DNA of 64,000 bases from CAVWUA01 sp963758025 (lineage in GTDB: Bacteria > Planctomycetota > Planctomycetia > Isosphaerales > Isosphaeraceae). The notes under the pieces were generated by a model. That model was given only the letters and a program-made list of their open reading frames with translations. It did no database searches and was not told the DNA's origin. This document shows, one piece after another, positions 63,072-64,000 of the stretch. The position numbers were made by a program, and so were the translations under genes. The DNA is taken from positions 62,001 through 126,000 of the forward strand of contig CAVWUA010000001.1 of the NCBI GenBank assembly GCA_963758025.1, in the 5' to 3' direction. Positions within the stretch are counted from its first letter, which is position 1. Each line of letters starts with the position of its first letter.

Positions 63072-63899
63072 TCAGGAAACCAGCTCCAGCGCCTCTTGCA
63101 GATTCTTCTCGGGAAGGGGCTTGCCGTGGAAGTTGGTATCTCCCAGCTTCTCCAGAAGCGGCAGAATGCCCTGGCCCTTGTGGGTTAGCGAGAGGATGCA
63201 GGTCGGCTGGCCCTTGACGGCGCGGGCACGCTCCAGGGCGGTCACGACTTCCTTCATATCGTTGCCGTTAATCGCTTGCGTGTGCCAGCCGAACGCGGCG
63301 AACTTGCCGTCGATCGGGTCCATGTCCAGCACGTCCTCCGCTGCGCCGGTCTGCTGGAAGTGGTTGCGATCGACGACGACCGTCAGATTATCGAGCTTGT
63401 ACTTGGCGGCGCTGGCGGCGGCCTCCCAGATCTGGCCCTCGCCCAGCTCGCCGTCACCGGTCATCACGTACGTGTGATACCCTTTCTTGTCCATTCGCCC
63501 CGCCAGGGCATGACCAACGCCGATGGAAAGCCCCTGACCCAGCGAGCCGGTCGAGGCCTCGACGCCTCCCAGTCGCTTCATGTTCGGGTGGCCTTCCAGG
63601 GGGCTACCCAGCTTGCGAAGGGTCATCAGTTTGTCTTTGGGGAAGTACCCCGCTTCGGCCAGGGCGGCATAAAGCACTGGCGCGGCGTGCCCCTTGGACA
63701 GGATGAACCGGTCGCGGTCGGGCGAATACGGGTTGCTCGGGTCGTACTTCATGAACCCGCCGAAATAGAGCGCCGTGACAACCTCGGTGGCCGACAGCGA
63801 GCTGCTCGGGTGGCCGGAACCGGCTTCCGTGGTGCTCTTGAGAATCTCGGCGCGGATTGTCTTGGCACGTTCGAGCAATGCATTCAGGTCGGCTGGCAC
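63072..63899 (-). CDS. Transketolase N-terminal half (TPP-binding domain)
   Basis: 275 residues from a GTG at 63899 with GGAG upstream. The TPP motif is VMTGDGELGEGQIWEA...NLTVVVDRN (GDG with the later N). TTEAGSGHPSSSLSATEV, FILSKGHAAPVLYAALAE and STGSLGQGLSIGVGHAL are transketolase signatures. It pairs with the following gene. The start of the operon is outside, or close to, the window edge (63900-64000 shows no gene). Confidence 0.92.
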   Translation of the reverse strand: MPADLNALLERAKTIRAEILKSTTEAGSGHPSSSLSATEVVTALYFGGFMKYDPSNPYSPDRDRFILSKGHAAPVLYAALAEAGYFPKDKLMTLRKLGSPLEGHPNMKRLGGVEASTGSLGQGLSIGVGHALAGRMDKKGYHTYVMTGDGELGEGQIWEAAASAAKYKLDNLTVVVDRNHFQQTGAAEDVLDMDPIDGKFAAFGWHTQAINGNDMKEVVTALERARAVKGQPTCILSLTHKGQGILPLLEKLGDTNFHGKPLPEKNLQEALELVS

Positions 63900-64000
63900 G
63901 TCGTCACACTCCTCAACGGTTCATCTCCAGAAATACGCTGCTAGGCTAATCCGTCGCCCGGTTCTGGGCAAGGGGCCACCCCGCCGGAACAGAGCCCCGA

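Overview
The window is high-GC bacterial DNA and reads like a planctomycete, most likely of the Isosphaeraceae type. The hints are a secreted type I sulfatase, a lipid-anchored peptidoglycan amidase, a polysaccharide-export lipoprotein, a cobalamin-controlled cobaltochelatase operon with a fused ChlI/ChlD protein, and a linked 16S-23S-5S rRNA operon. This placement rests on gene content only. Searching the 16S gene (57176-58700) would settle it.

Left part (1-21918) is mostly housekeeping on the minus strand: a flippase-like membrane protein (partial), glnE, a SUKH protein, miaB, a PGRP-type amidase (+), a NUDIX hydrolase, sucD and sucC with a ParE-type toxin-antitoxin pair between them, a YacP-like NYN RNase, a STAS-FHA-STAS protein, and the pyrR-pyrB-pyrC operon with an AT-rich HNH endonuclease gene inserted between pyrB and pyrC. 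ispH and fabH run on the plus strand.

The centre (22250-35531) holds the most interesting locus, a retron-type operon. It starts with a candidate msr-msd RNA at 22307-22556. This has an 11-bp perfect a1/a2 repeat, a TAGC branch-site motif, two short msr hairpins, and a long msd-like hairpin. Three accessory genes follow, joined by 4-bp start/stop overlaps: a BRCT-containing HEAT/ARM-like protein, a WD40-HEAT protein of about 2,120 residues, and a winged-helix/SWIM/WGR protein. A reverse transcriptase with the retron signatures NAxxH, YADD and VTG comes last. The parts resemble what I recall of type XIII retrons (ARM repeats plus a winged-helix SWIM protein). Here, however, the candidate RNA lies about 11.7 kb from the RT, and BRCT, WD40 and WGR domains are present.

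Right of the retron are a sulfatase, an acyl carrier protein, a badly frameshifted AP-superfamily phosphodiesterase and a polysaccharide-export lipoprotein. The cobalt-insertion operon (49119 down to 40379) comes next, behind a cobalamin riboswitch and a good promoter. Then come a secreted M24 peptidase, a SirB1-like protein, an MFS exporter, the rRNA operon with promoter, boxA sites and terminator, a sugar ABC binding protein whose two halves appear in swapped order, its RbsA-like ATPase, and a split transketolase.

Many long genes (glnE, cobN, the chelatase, the WD40-HEAT gene, the sulfatase, the binding protein and others) are broken by single-base indels, several of them in homopolymers, that restore perfect family motifs when undone. 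I read these mainly as sequencing or assembly errors. Coordinates for such genes span the whole reconstructed gene.
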